Shown in pieces: positions 53,778 to 62,101 of a DNA stretch of 64,000 bases (position 1 is its first letter; each line of letters opens with the position of its first letter). This DNA is from an uncultured Alistipes sp. (GTDB lineage: Bacteria; Bacteroidota; Bacteroidia; Bacteroidales; Rikenellaceae), in NCBI GenBank assembly GCA_900545315.1, contig UQYM01000001.1:62001-126000 (forward strand), given 5' to 3'. Both the position numbers and the translations under genes were made by a program. Below the pieces are notes generated by a model. That model did not search any database and had not been told where the DNA came from. It saw only the letters and a list, made by a program, of their open reading frames with translations.

Positions 53778-53802
53778 CTTTTCAGGGATTTTAGTATCTT
53801 TA
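53771..53802 (+). promoter_or_regulatory. Predicted promoter of bcp
   Basis: TTTTTG (53771-53776), an 18-bp spacer and TATCTTTA (53795-53802, last base off consensus), about 55 bp before the ATG. Confidence 0.6.
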
Positions 53803-53857
53803 CAAAGTATATACCCTTTTACGAATTGTAGAACTACGTAAAGCAAAGAGGCGTATT

Positions 53858-54322
53858 ATGACACAACTGAAAGTGGGAGATGTTGCTCCGCAATTTACCG
53901 GAGTGAATCAGGATGGCAATCCGGTTTCCTTGTCTGATTTCCGAGGCAAGAAGGTAATTCTCTATTTCTACCCCAAAGATAACACGCCGGGTTGTACGGC
54001 TGAAGCGTGTAGCTTGCGTGATGGTCGAGATGAGTTGCAACGGATGGGGTTCGAGATTATTGGGGTCAGTCCAGACAGTGCGAAGTCACATTTGAACTTT
54101 ATTGCCAAACATTCGCTCAATTTTACGCTGTTGGCCGATACGGACAAAAGTATTGCTACGGCTTATGGTGTTTATGGTGAGAAGAAGTTTATGGGCCGGG
54201 TGTCGATGGGCATTTTGAGGACGACCTTTGTGATCGATGAACAGGGCGTTATTGAGAAAATTTTTGAAAAGGTAAACACGAAAGAGCACTTTACGCAGAT
54301 TGTAGAGGCTTATCAAAAGTAA
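53858..54322 (+). CDS. bcp: Thioredoxin-dependent thiol peroxidase (BCP/PrxQ)
   Basis: 154 residues with FYPKDNTPGCTAEACSLRD: peroxidatic Cys46 and resolving Cys51, the atypical two-cysteine pattern of PrxQ. LLADTDKSIATAYGVYGEK and the VIDEQGVIEKIF end are family typical. It reduces hydrogen and organic peroxides. The recA start lies 22 bp after its stop, so oxidative defence and DNA repair are likely co-transcribed. Confidence 0.95.
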   Translation: MTQLKVGDVAPQFTGVNQDGNPVSLSDFRGKKVILYFYPKDNTPGCTAEACSLRDGRDELQRMGFEIIGVSPDSAKSHLNFIAKHSLNFTLLADTDKSIATAYGVYGEKKFMGRVSMGILRTTFVIDEQGVIEKIFEKVNTKEHFTQIVEAYQK

Positions 54323-54344
54323 TATTACACAGAAACAGAAGTTT

Positions 54345-55352
54345 ATGGCAGATAAAAGTCAGGTAAATCCCGAGAAACTCAAAGTTCTCAGCGCCGTGAT
54401 GGACAAAATCGAAAAGGATTTTGGCAAAGGCGCAATCATGAAGATGAGCAGCAAGGCCGTAGAGTCTGTTCCCGTGATTCCGACAGGATCGATTACGCTG
54501 GATCAGGCACTCGGTATTGGAGGCTATCCCAAAGGGCGTGTGATCGAAATTTTCGGTCCGGAATCTTCCGGTAAGACCACATTGGCCATTCATGCGATTG
54601 CTGAGGCGCAGAAGGCCGGAGGTATTGCCGCCTTTATTGATGCGGAGCATGCATTTGACAGCACTTATGCGCAGAAATTGGGCGTCGATATTGATGAGTT
54701 GTTGATTTCGCAACCCGATAATGGTGAGCAGGCATTGGAGATTGCCGATCATTTGATCCGTTCGAGTGCTATCGATATTGTGGTGATCGACTCGGTAGCT
54801 GCTTTGACCCCGAAGGCTGAGATTGAAGGCGAAATGGGCGAAGCCAAGATGGGCTTGCAAGCGCGTCTGATGTCGCAGGCGTTGCGTAAGTTGACCGCCA
54901 GCATCAGCAAAACGGGTACGGTTTGTATCTTCATTAACCAGTTGCGTGACAAGATCGGCGTGGTGTACGGCAACCCCGAAACCACTACCGGTGGTAATGC
55001 GCTGAAATTCTATGCCAGCATCCGTATTGATATCCGTAAGGCTTCGGTGATCAAGGATGGAGAGGAGCAGCTGGGTGCCCGGGCCAAAGTCAAGATTGTG
55101 AAGAATAAGTTGGCTCCCCCATTCCGCCGTGCAGAATTTGATATTATGTATGGGGAAGGAATTTCGAAAATTGGCGAGATCATCGACTTAGGCGTTGATA
55201 AGGGTATTATCAAGAAGAGTGGCTCGTGGTTCTCGTACGGGGATCAGAAACTCGGTCAGGGACGTGATGCGGTCAAAGAGTTGCTGAAAGGTAACGACGC
55301 TTTGCGTGAGGAGATCGAGGCGAAAGTACGTGAGGCTTTAGCGGCCGGATAG
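54345..55352 (+). CDS. recA: Recombinase RecA
   Basis: 335 residues, with Walker A GPESSGKTT (71-79), VVIDSVAALTPKAEIEGEMG, FINQLRDKIGVVYGNPETTTGG and a short C-terminal tail. It forms filaments on single-stranded DNA for recombination and repair and would take over ends made by the AddAB-like enzyme. No SOS-like operator is evident in the 22-bp gap before it. Confidence 0.98.
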   Translation: MADKSQVNPEKLKVLSAVMDKIEKDFGKGAIMKMSSKAVESVPVIPTGSITLDQALGIGGYPKGRVIEIFGPESSGKTTLAIHAIAEAQKAGGIAAFIDAEHAFDSTYAQKLGVDIDELLISQPDNGEQALEIADHLIRSSAIDIVVIDSVAALTPKAEIEGEMGEAKMGLQARLMSQALRKLTASISKTGTVCIFINQLRDKIGVVYGNPETTTGGNALKFYASIRIDIRKASVIKDGEEQLGARAKVKIVKNKLAPPFRRAEFDIMYGEGISKIGEIIDLGVDKGIIKKSGSWFSYGDQKLGQGRDAVKELLKGNDALREEIEAKVREALAAG

Positions 55353-55384
55353 TATTCGGATTGACGATATAAAAACGAACGGAT

Positions 55385-57655
55385 ATGGGATATAGTCCGG
55401 AAGATGAACAGATGATCGATGCGGCGTTCGATCGCCTGATGGAGCATTGTGCCAAGATCTGCAAAACCTCGGAGGATGCAGATCGGATCAAACGTGCTTT
55501 CTTTTTGGCGAAAGAGGCTCATGCCGGTGTGCGTCGTCGTTCCGGAGAGCCCTATATCATGCACCCGATCGCTGTAGCGATGATTGTGGTGGATGAGATT
55601 GGTCTTGGGGTTAAATCGGTCATGGCGGCACTTTTGCACGACGTGGTCGAGGATACGGACTATACGGTTGAAGATATCGAGTCGATGTTTGGGCCCAAGA
55701 TCGCCCAAATGGTCGATGGTTTGACCAAAATGTCCGGTGTGTTCAAGACCGAAGCGTCGGAACAGGCAGCCAACTTCCGGAAGGTGTTGTTAACGCTTTC
55801 GGACGATGTGCGGGTGATTCTGATCAAGATCGCGGACCGTTTGCACAACATGCGAACGTTGGGTAGCATGCCCCCTCACAAACAGATGAAGATCACCAGC
55901 GAGACCATCTATCTGTTTGCCCCGCTGGCGCATCGTTTGGGTTTGTATGCGATCAAGAGTGAGTTGGAGGATTTGACGCTCAAATATCGTTTCCCCGAAG
56001 AGTACCGGCAGATCGAGCAAAAAATTCAGGAGACGGAGCCCGATCGAACCAAATTCATTGAAAAGTTCAATGCACCATTGATCGAGGCATTGAAGGAGAA
56101 TCGCATCGATTTTGAGATTTCGGGGCGGGTCAAATCGGTCTATTCGATCTGGTCGAAGATGCAACGTAAGCAGATTCCGTTCGAAGAGGTTTATGACCTG
56201 TTTGCGATTCGGATTGTGTTCAAGCCTTCGCCGATGATTCCTGAAAAGGCGCAATGTTGGCACATCTATTCGTTGGTAACCGATATTTATAAACCTAAAC
56301 CGGATCGTTTGCGGGATTGGGTCAATATTCCGAAGGCGAACGGTTATGAGGCCTTGCATTCGACTGTGATGGGGCCCGATGGCGTTTGGGTTGAGGTACA
56401 GATCCGTTCGCAACGGATGGAGGAGATTGCTGAACGCGGTTTTGCGGCACACTGGAAATATAAGAGCAGTGATGCGGAAGGTCGTGATGAGGGCGAGTTT
56501 GACCGCTGGATCAAACAGGTTCGTGAGGCCTTGAACAGTCCGACGGAAAATGCGGTGGAGTTCCTCGACAATTTCAAGTTGAGTCTTTACACCAACGAGA
56601 TTGTTGTCTTTACACCGAAGGGCGAATCCCGTACCCTGCCCCAAGGGGCTACAGCGCTTGATTTTGCGTATGATATTCATACCAATATCGGGAATAGTGC
56701 AATTGGGGCCAAGATCAATCATAAGATAGAGTCTATCTTTACTCCTATCCAGAGTGGTGATCAGATTGAGATCATTACCTCGCAGAATGTACGGCCCAAG
56801 GCGGATTGGCTGGATCATGTGGCCACGACGAAGGCCAAACAGTGCATTATCAGCTTCCTGAAGAAGGAAAAGCTCAACAATATCAATGCAGGACGCGAGC
56901 AGTTTGAGTCTCGCATGCGGGAGTTTGGCATTCCCACTAGTTCACGTGCGCGGGTTTTTCGCAAGGTGTTGCCTGCTTATGAGTGTAAAAACAAGGATGA
57001 ATTTTACAGCAAGGTAGGTGCCGGCATTATTAATCTCGATGGCTTGGGGAAAGTCCTGCGGGAAAATTCAGCCAGCAAAATATTGAAATTCTGGTCGTTG
57101 CAGATTCCTAATCCGTTTAAGTTTTTGAGTGCGGATGAGAAACGAAAATTCCAAAACGGGAAGCAGCAGACAATTGATGCAACCTCAGCGATTGACGGTG
57201 CGCTTGAAATAGATACTCCTGAACAGCCGCAATTTGTGATTGCACCTTGTTGTAATCCGATTCCTGGCGATGAGGTGGTTGGATACAAAAATCCGGAGAC
57301 TCACAAAATCGACGTTCACAAGAAGAGTTGTAACGAACTGATCAAACTGGCCAGCCAGCATGGCAATAATTTGACTCCTGTTACCTGGTCGAGCCACAAG
57401 GCAATGTCCTATTTGTCAATTATTGAGGTCCGAGGCATTGATCGTGTGGGAATTATGTTGGAGTTGTTACAAGTGATTACCGGAGAGTTGAATATCAATA
57501 TCCGAGAGATTCATTTGCAAAGTCACGACGGTATTTTCGAAGGTGATATCAGCTTGTATGTTAAAGGTCTGGATGACTTGAAGCTGATCATGGAGAAGGT
57601 CGGGAAGATCAAAGGGGTTGAGAAAATTACTCGTGTCGAGAATGTGAAAGAGTAA
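55385..57655 (+). CDS. rel: RelA/SpoT homologue (bifunctional (p)ppGpp synthetase/hydrolase)
   Basis: 756 residues. The N-terminal HD hydrolase is intact (His60, LLHDVVEDT with His85-Asp86). The synthetase domain (about 240-370) has DRLRDWVNIPKANGYEALH, close to the RxKD form of bifunctional Rel enzymes. A TGS domain (about 405-465), a helical and Cys-containing region and a C-terminal ACT domain (about 680-750) follow. It makes and degrades (p)ppGpp in the stringent response. It lies 32 bp after recA. Confidence 0.95.
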   Translation: MGYSPEDEQMIDAAFDRLMEHCAKICKTSEDADRIKRAFFLAKEAHAGVRRRSGEPYIMHPIAVAMIVVDEIGLGVKSVMAALLHDVVEDTDYTVEDIESMFGPKIAQMVDGLTKMSGVFKTEASEQAANFRKVLLTLSDDVRVILIKIADRLHNMRTLGSMPPHKQMKITSETIYLFAPLAHRLGLYAIKSELEDLTLKYRFPEEYRQIEQKIQETEPDRTKFIEKFNAPLIEALKENRIDFEISGRVKSVYSIWSKMQRKQIPFEEVYDLFAIRIVFKPSPMIPEKAQCWHIYSLVTDIYKPKPDRLRDWVNIPKANGYEALHSTVMGPDGVWVEVQIRSQRMEEIAERGFAAHWKYKSSDAEGRDEGEFDRWIKQVREALNSPTENAVEFLDNFKLSLYTNEIVVFTPKGESRTLPQGATALDFAYDIHTNIGNSAIGAKINHKIESIFTPIQSGDQIEIITSQNVRPKADWLDHVATTKAKQCIISFLKKEKLNNINAGREQFESRMREFGIPTSSRARVFRKVLPAYECKNKDEFYSKVGAGIINLDGLGKVLRENSASKILKFWSLQIPNPFKFLSADEKRKFQNGKQQTIDATSAIDGALEIDTPEQPQFVIAPCCNPIPGDEVVGYKNPETHKIDVHKKSCNELIKLASQHGNNLTPVTWSSHKAMSYLSIIEVRGIDRVGIMLELLQVITGELNINIREIHLQSHDGIFEGDISLYVKGLDDLKLIMEKVGKIKGVEKITRVENVKE

Positions 57656-57670
57656 AAAGGAGAAGTGACT

Positions 57671-58351
57671 ATGGAAGGATTATTGCCGTTGTTGATAGCC
57701 ATTGGAGCCTCTATTGCGCTTTCACTGTTGAAAAAGAAGCCTGCACAGCCGACCGAATCGGATCAATTACCACAGAATTCGCCGTGGGATGATCTCTTGG
57801 AAGAGATTGAACGGGCACGAAGGGCTAACGATCCTCAGCGACAGTCGCCTACATCCACGTCCATACCCACGGAAGGGACGGTAGAACCTGTTGCTCCGGC
57901 GTCCATGAACTCCGTTCCGACCAAGTCAACTTCTACGGTCTCTCCTACTCCGGCTCGGAGTTCCGCTACACCACAGCGGTCCAATCCATCTTCACCATTA
58001 CAAAAGTCGGTTGTGCAAACCGCTACAACGAAGCCTTCAAGGTCATCTGTCGCGTCTTCGACAGATACAGCTAAACCTAAATCTGAGGGTAATAGCTCTG
58101 TTTACGATAGCGGCGAGCAGGTGTTTTCATACGACGATGCGGCCATTCAGGCCGCTATGCAACGGGTTGGACAGATGCAGTCCATGTCTTCAATGGCAGT
58201 ATGTGACTCGCCATCTTCGTATACGGATGCAGTTGATGATGAACAATCGGAGACCGTGGTAGGAATTGATGAATCCCTCTTCCCTGGCGGTTTTGATTTG
58301 CGAACCGGAGTGATCTACTCAGAGATACTTAAGCCTAAATTTAGAGATTGA
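57671..58351 (+). CDS. Single-pass membrane protein of unknown function
   Basis: 226 residues from the ATG at 57671, with AGGAGA 7 bp before it; the GTG at 57665 is too close to that site. An N-terminal membrane helix (about 5-20) is followed by a long Pro/Ser/Thr-rich linker (60-140) and a short conserved-looking C-terminus (LFPGGFDLRTGVIYSEILKPKF). Similar C-termini seem to occur in Bacteroidales proteins of unknown role. It follows the RSH gene by 15 bp, so it belongs to the same operon. Confidence 0.65.
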   Translation: MEGLLPLLIAIGASIALSLLKKKPAQPTESDQLPQNSPWDDLLEEIERARRANDPQRQSPTSTSIPTEGTVEPVAPASMNSVPTKSTSTVSPTPARSSATPQRSNPSSPLQKSVVQTATTKPSRSSVASSTDTAKPKSEGNSSVYDSGEQVFSYDDAAIQAAMQRVGQMQSMSSMAVCDSPSSYTDAVDDEQSETVVGIDESLFPGGFDLRTGVIYSEILKPKFRD

Positions 58352-58390
58352 AGTAAGCGGTCGTTTTCGGTCGATATAGTTATGATTGGT

Positions 58391-58417
58391 AGGGGTCAAT
58401 TTTTGACTCCTATTTTG
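58391..58417 (+). terminator. Terminator of the recA-RSH region
   Basis: AGGGGTCAA (58391-58399) pairs with TTGACTCCT (58403-58411), with one G-T pair and a T3 loop, followed by ATTTTG. Confidence 0.75.
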
Positions 58418-58673
58418 TTTGATTAAAGCAGGGCCTAAGATACTTGATCTTCAAATAATGCCATATTTCCTCAAGATGGAATATTTATGAGCTTTTGTTT
58501 ATTTCGTCGTGAATCTTTGGAAACAGTCTATTCTAAGATGCTACGTTATGGGTTAAAAGACAGCGGTAACCAAGCCGTAATGCTTTATGTGGGTGATACG
58601 TGAGCGCCCTAAGCTATTAATGTTTGTTGATATATCTGCTGGTTTCTCCCGACAAAGCAAACAAACAAAGGAA
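58418..58673. other. Intergenic region between convergent units
   Basis: About 255 bp (320 bp with the terminator) between the single-pass protein gene and thiE. Nothing recognisable. Confidence 0.5.
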
Positions 58674-59330
58674 CTATTTGGCGGGTAGTGAAATACTTTG
58701 CGATGTTTTAGCGTCTATTTTTGCTTTTAGCTGTTTTGCAGCCAATGTCGGATCGGCGGCGGAGCAGATGCAGGACACAACTGCTACTCCGTTTACTCCA
58801 GTAGCCATGACCCGTTCCACATTATCCAGGTGAATCCCCCCAATGGCCACAGTTGGATGAACCGATAATTGTACAGCTTTGGCCGTACCTTCTAAACCGA
58901 AAGGAGCGGCTGTATCGGTTTTCGTTGGGGTGCTGAATATGGGGGAGATGCCAATGTAATCGATATCCAATCGGTTAGTCTCTTTGATCTGTTCGAAATT
59001 TTCGACAGATAATCCGATAATTTTGTCCGGGCCCAATAGCTGCCGTGCTATGGCATATGGCATATCGGTTTGACCGAGGTGTACACCATCTGCCTGAATG
59101 GCTAAAGCTACATCGATGCGATCATTGATAATGAGAGGCACCTGAAATTTGCTTAATATTGTTTTGAGGCGTTGTCCCAATGCCACAAACTCTCTGGTCG
59201 AACAATCTTTTTCCCGTAATTGTACCATTGTGACGCCACCTCGAACAGCCTCCGTGACGATCCACTCCAGATCGCGTCCCAAGGATAGCGCTCGATCGGT
59301 GACCAAATACAGACTCGGATCAAATTTCAT
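58674..59330 (-). CDS. thiE: Thiamine-phosphate synthase
   Basis: 218 residues, TIM barrel, with LYLVTDR at the start, VQLREKD, INDRIDVALAIQADGVHLGQ, GISPIFSTPTK and AIGGI. It joins HMP-pyrophosphate and thiazole phosphate to thiamine phosphate. It follows thiM by 6 bp. No other thi genes are near, so the pair may serve salvage of thiazole. Confidence 0.95.
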   Translation of the reverse strand: MKFDPSLYLVTDRALSLGRDLEWIVTEAVRGGVTMVQLREKDCSTREFVALGQRLKTILSKFQVPLIINDRIDVALAIQADGVHLGQTDMPYAIARQLLGPDKIIGLSVENFEQIKETNRLDIDYIGISPIFSTPTKTDTAAPFGLEGTAKAVQLSVHPTVAIGGIHLDNVERVMATGVNGVAVVSCICSAADPTLAAKQLKAKIDAKTSQSISLPAK

Positions 59331-59336
59331 GATTGA

Positions 59337-60155
59337 TTACTGTTGTTTCAGGGTGTTGACAATCAACTCAGGAGTGAGCAAGTACAGTTGATCTAAAAAG
59401 ATGACTTGCAGGCTCCCCGGACCTTTGGATTGGCGGGCGGCTAACTCGCCGGCGATTCCCATCACGGCCATGGCGTGTGTGGCTGCCTCTAGCATATTGG
59501 AGTTGACCCCTGCAACAGCGCCGGTAATAGCGCTGGCGGTGCAACCCATTCCGGTGACTCGAGCCATCATTGGGGATCCATTTTTGAGAATATGTACGGT
59601 TTTGCCGTCTGTGATGTAATCTTCGACGCCACTGATGGCAATGACAGTACCAAGCTGTTGGGCCAATGTCTGGGCCGTTTCGATAGCAATATTGGATGCT
59701 GTGGTGCTGTCCCCCCCTTTGGTTTTGATCTGTTGCTGTTTTGTATCTAAAAGTTCAGCCGCCAAAGCCATAATTTCGGATGCGTTGCCACGAATAATGG
59801 ATGGGGTAAACTGTTTAAAAATTCGTCGGGCAGTTTGGTTTCGATAGGAGGTGGCCCCTACTCCAACCGGATCAAAAACAATCGGCACATTGTGCTCGAG
59901 AGCTGATCGTCCAGCCAACAACATTGCTTCGACCCAGGTTTCGCTGAGCGTGCCCATGTTGAGAACGACCGCCGAAGCCATAGCCGCCATTTCGGCCACC
60001 TCTTCCGGGGCATGTGCCATAACGGGCGAGGCCCCGATTGCCAATAGCGCATTGGCCGTATTGTTCATGACCACAAAGTTGGTAATGTTGTGGACCAATG
60101 GGGCTTTTTGACGAATGGCGTCAATATCTCTGAGCAAATGTTCTGTGTTGATCAT
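59337..60155 (-). CDS. thiM: Hydroxyethylthiazole kinase
   Basis: 272 residues from the ATG at 60155 (a TTG at 60167 is possible). PLVHNITNFVVMNNTANALLAIGASPVM, FDPVGVGAT and VTGMGCTASAITGA are ThiM hallmarks; the Cys in the last lies in the active site. It phosphorylates the thiazole alcohol for ThiE. No TPP riboswitch is visible in the 60-bp gap before it. Confidence 0.96.
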   Translation of the reverse strand: MINTEHLLRDIDAIRQKAPLVHNITNFVVMNNTANALLAIGASPVMAHAPEEVAEMAAMASAVVLNMGTLSETWVEAMLLAGRSALEHNVPIVFDPVGVGATSYRNQTARRIFKQFTPSIIRGNASEIMALAAELLDTKQQQIKTKGGDSTTASNIAIETAQTLAQQLGTVIAISGVEDYITDGKTVHILKNGSPMMARVTGMGCTASAITGAVAGVNSNMLEAATHAMAVMGIAGELAARQSKGPGSLQVIFLDQLYLLTPELIVNTLKQQ

Positions 60156-60215
60156 AGCAATCTGCAATTGGGATGATAAAGGCTTAAATGATAGGAAATT
60201 TTGTGAAAGGACTGT

Positions 60216-60851
60216 CTATTTAACGCGGATCAGATTCAGTCCGTCCCGTAGAGGAAGGATAACGTTTTCCACCCGATCATCTTCAACAACTATCCGGTTA
60301 AACTCTTTGATCCCCTCGGTAAAGCGATCGTGTGCTGGCGTGGGTTCCGTTACTTTGCCGTACCATAAGATGTTGTCGGCTAAAATGTAACTGCCGCTGT
60401 GAACAGCCGTTTCCATAACCATACGATAATATTGCGGATATTCCCGTTTGTCGCCGTCGATAAAGATCAGATCGAACGTTCCCAAGGTCGGGGCAATATC
60501 CAAAGCTGATCCGATATGTTGCACAATCCGTCCGGCCATCTGTTCCTCGGCCTGTCGGAAATATTTGGCAGCAATATCTTCCAATTCATCGTCAATCTCG
60601 ATGGTGTGAAGCTCCCCACCCTTGTCGAGACCTTTGGCCATACAGATGGCCGAATAACCGGTAAAGGTCCCGATCTCGAGAATGCGTTTCGGAGCAAGCA
60701 TTCGAACCAATATCTCCAGTAGTTTCCCTTGCAGGTGGCCCGAGATCATCCGGGGTTGAATCACCCGCATGTGGGTCTCACGATCCAAAGCGGTCAACAG
60801 AGGATCTTCCGGGGTGATGTGTTGGTCAATATAGTGTTCCAGATCGTTCAT
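60216..60851 (-). CDS. SAM-dependent O-methyltransferase (class I, family 3)
   Basis: 211 residues of the caffeoyl-CoA/catechol O-methyltransferase-like family. ILEIGTFTGYSAICMA is the SAM-binding loop, LHTIEIDDEL and LIFIDGDKREYPQYY the acidic motifs that hold SAM and metal, and ADNILWYGKV the catalytic region. The substrate is unknown. It starts 11 bp after the M16 peptidase gene. Confidence 0.9.
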   Translation of the reverse strand: MNDLEHYIDQHITPEDPLLTALDRETHMRVIQPRMISGHLQGKLLEILVRMLAPKRILEIGTFTGYSAICMAKGLDKGGELHTIEIDDELEDIAAKYFRQAEEQMAGRIVQHIGSALDIAPTLGTFDLIFIDGDKREYPQYYRMVMETAVHSGSYILADNILWYGKVTEPTPAHDRFTEGIKEFNRIVVEDDRVENVILPLRDGLNLIRVK

Positions 60852-60862
60852 CGGGCTGAGTT

Positions 60863-62080
60863 TTATCGGTAAATTAGTGTCGAGAGATTGTTCCCGTAGA
60901 TCTCCTGAGCCACTTCAACCAGATTGTCTATCGTGACGTTCTGTATTTTGCGACGTATCGAGTCTATCGTTTCAATCTGATTGTAGTATAGGTAATTGCG
61001 GGCTGCACTGAGCATGTAACTTTCGTTGTTCTCCATGGCTATGGTCATTTGACCAATATATTGCTTCTTGGCCATAGCGAGCAGATGTGGAGTTATTTCA
61101 CCCCGTTTGAGTTTGTCGAGCTCTTTGTGGATCAATTCGATACACAAATCGATATTGTCACGGTCGCAACCAAAATAGATCGTTGAGATGCCGGTGTCAC
61201 TCAGCGAGGTAAATCCGGCTTCGATCGTATAGGTCAATCCATTACGTTCACGAACCACCAAGTTCAATAAGGAGTTGGCTGAAGGTCCACCCAACATGTT
61301 GGTCAGCAGCGATAGCGGGATTCGCTTCTCTTCCTGGAGATTGTAGGCCCGATTGCCGATGATGCAGTGTCCTTGGTGAGAGCTGCGGTGCAGGGTTTTG
61401 GTGTCTGGTTGGTAGTGATCGGTCCGATCCCTTTCAAAATTGCGCAGATGAGTTGGCGCATCAGCAAAATACCGGTTACACAGATCGGTAAAACGTTTGG
61501 GTGAAATATTGCCGATAATTGAAAAGACCATCTGATCGGTGTTGTAGGTACGGCCGATGAATCGCAGCAGATCTTCCCGGTTGAATCGCATCAGTGAACT
61601 TTTGCTCCCGAGGATATTGTGCCCGAGCGATGTACCGGCAAAGACCATATCTTCGAAATCGTCAAAAATCCGTTCAAAGGGGGTGTCTTTATAGGAGTTG
61701 ATCTCGTCAATGATAATGCTCTTCTCTTTGTCGATCTCCTTTTGCGGAAAAACGGAGTGGAAAACGATATCGGCAATCAGTTCGGCTGCTTTGGCTACAT
61801 CCCCCTTGAGCGTAGTGGTGTGAATAACAGTCTCCTCTTTGGTGGTGTAGGCATTCAGCTCGCCGCCGAGGTTTTCCAACCGACAGTTGATGTGGTACGC
61901 TTTGCGGTGCGTCGTCCCTTTGAAAAAGGAGTGCTCAAGCAGGTGGGCCAAACCGTACTCTGACGGCAGCTCATCACGGCTGCCTGTATTGACGGTCAGA
62001 GCACAATGAGCTACGGCCGAACGGACCTGCTTCAAAATACATCGAATACCGTTAGGTAAATTATATTGGATCAACTCCAT
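60863..62080 (-). CDS. M16 family zinc metallopeptidase
   Basis: 405 residues from the ATG at 62080. The inverted zinc motif HLLEH (46-50) and downstream IIIDEINSYKDTP with the third ligand Glu are present, and the second half is a non-catalytic M16 domain with NGLTYTIEAGF. This is the processing-peptidase or PqqL-like type; Bacteroidetes copies are often cytoplasmic and of unknown substrate. No signal peptide. It starts 21 bp after uvrA. Confidence 0.92.
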   Translation of the reverse strand: MELIQYNLPNGIRCILKQVRSAVAHCALTVNTGSRDELPSEYGLAHLLEHSFFKGTTHRKAYHINCRLENLGGELNAYTTKEETVIHTTTLKGDVAKAAELIADIVFHSVFPQKEIDKEKSIIIDEINSYKDTPFERIFDDFEDMVFAGTSLGHNILGSKSSLMRFNREDLLRFIGRTYNTDQMVFSIIGNISPKRFTDLCNRYFADAPTHLRNFERDRTDHYQPDTKTLHRSSHQGHCIIGNRAYNLQEEKRIPLSLLTNMLGGPSANSLLNLVVRERNGLTYTIEAGFTSLSDTGISTIYFGCDRDNIDLCIELIHKELDKLKRGEITPHLLAMAKKQYIGQMTIAMENNESYMLSAARNYLYYNQIETIDSIRRKIQNVTIDNLVEVAQEIYGNNLSTLIYR

Positions 62081-62101
62081 GAGATTGCGCAAAAATAGAA
62101 A

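Noticed and set aside
52063..53857. Replication origin next to dnaA
   Set aside because: No cluster of TTATCCACA-like boxes or phased repeats was seen on either side of dnaA. The A/T-rich island at 49310-49880 also lacks such boxes.
60156..60215. TPP riboswitch before thiM
   Set aside because: The gap is only about 60 bp and lacks the conserved thi-box segments; thiM probably reads through from the methyltransferase gene.
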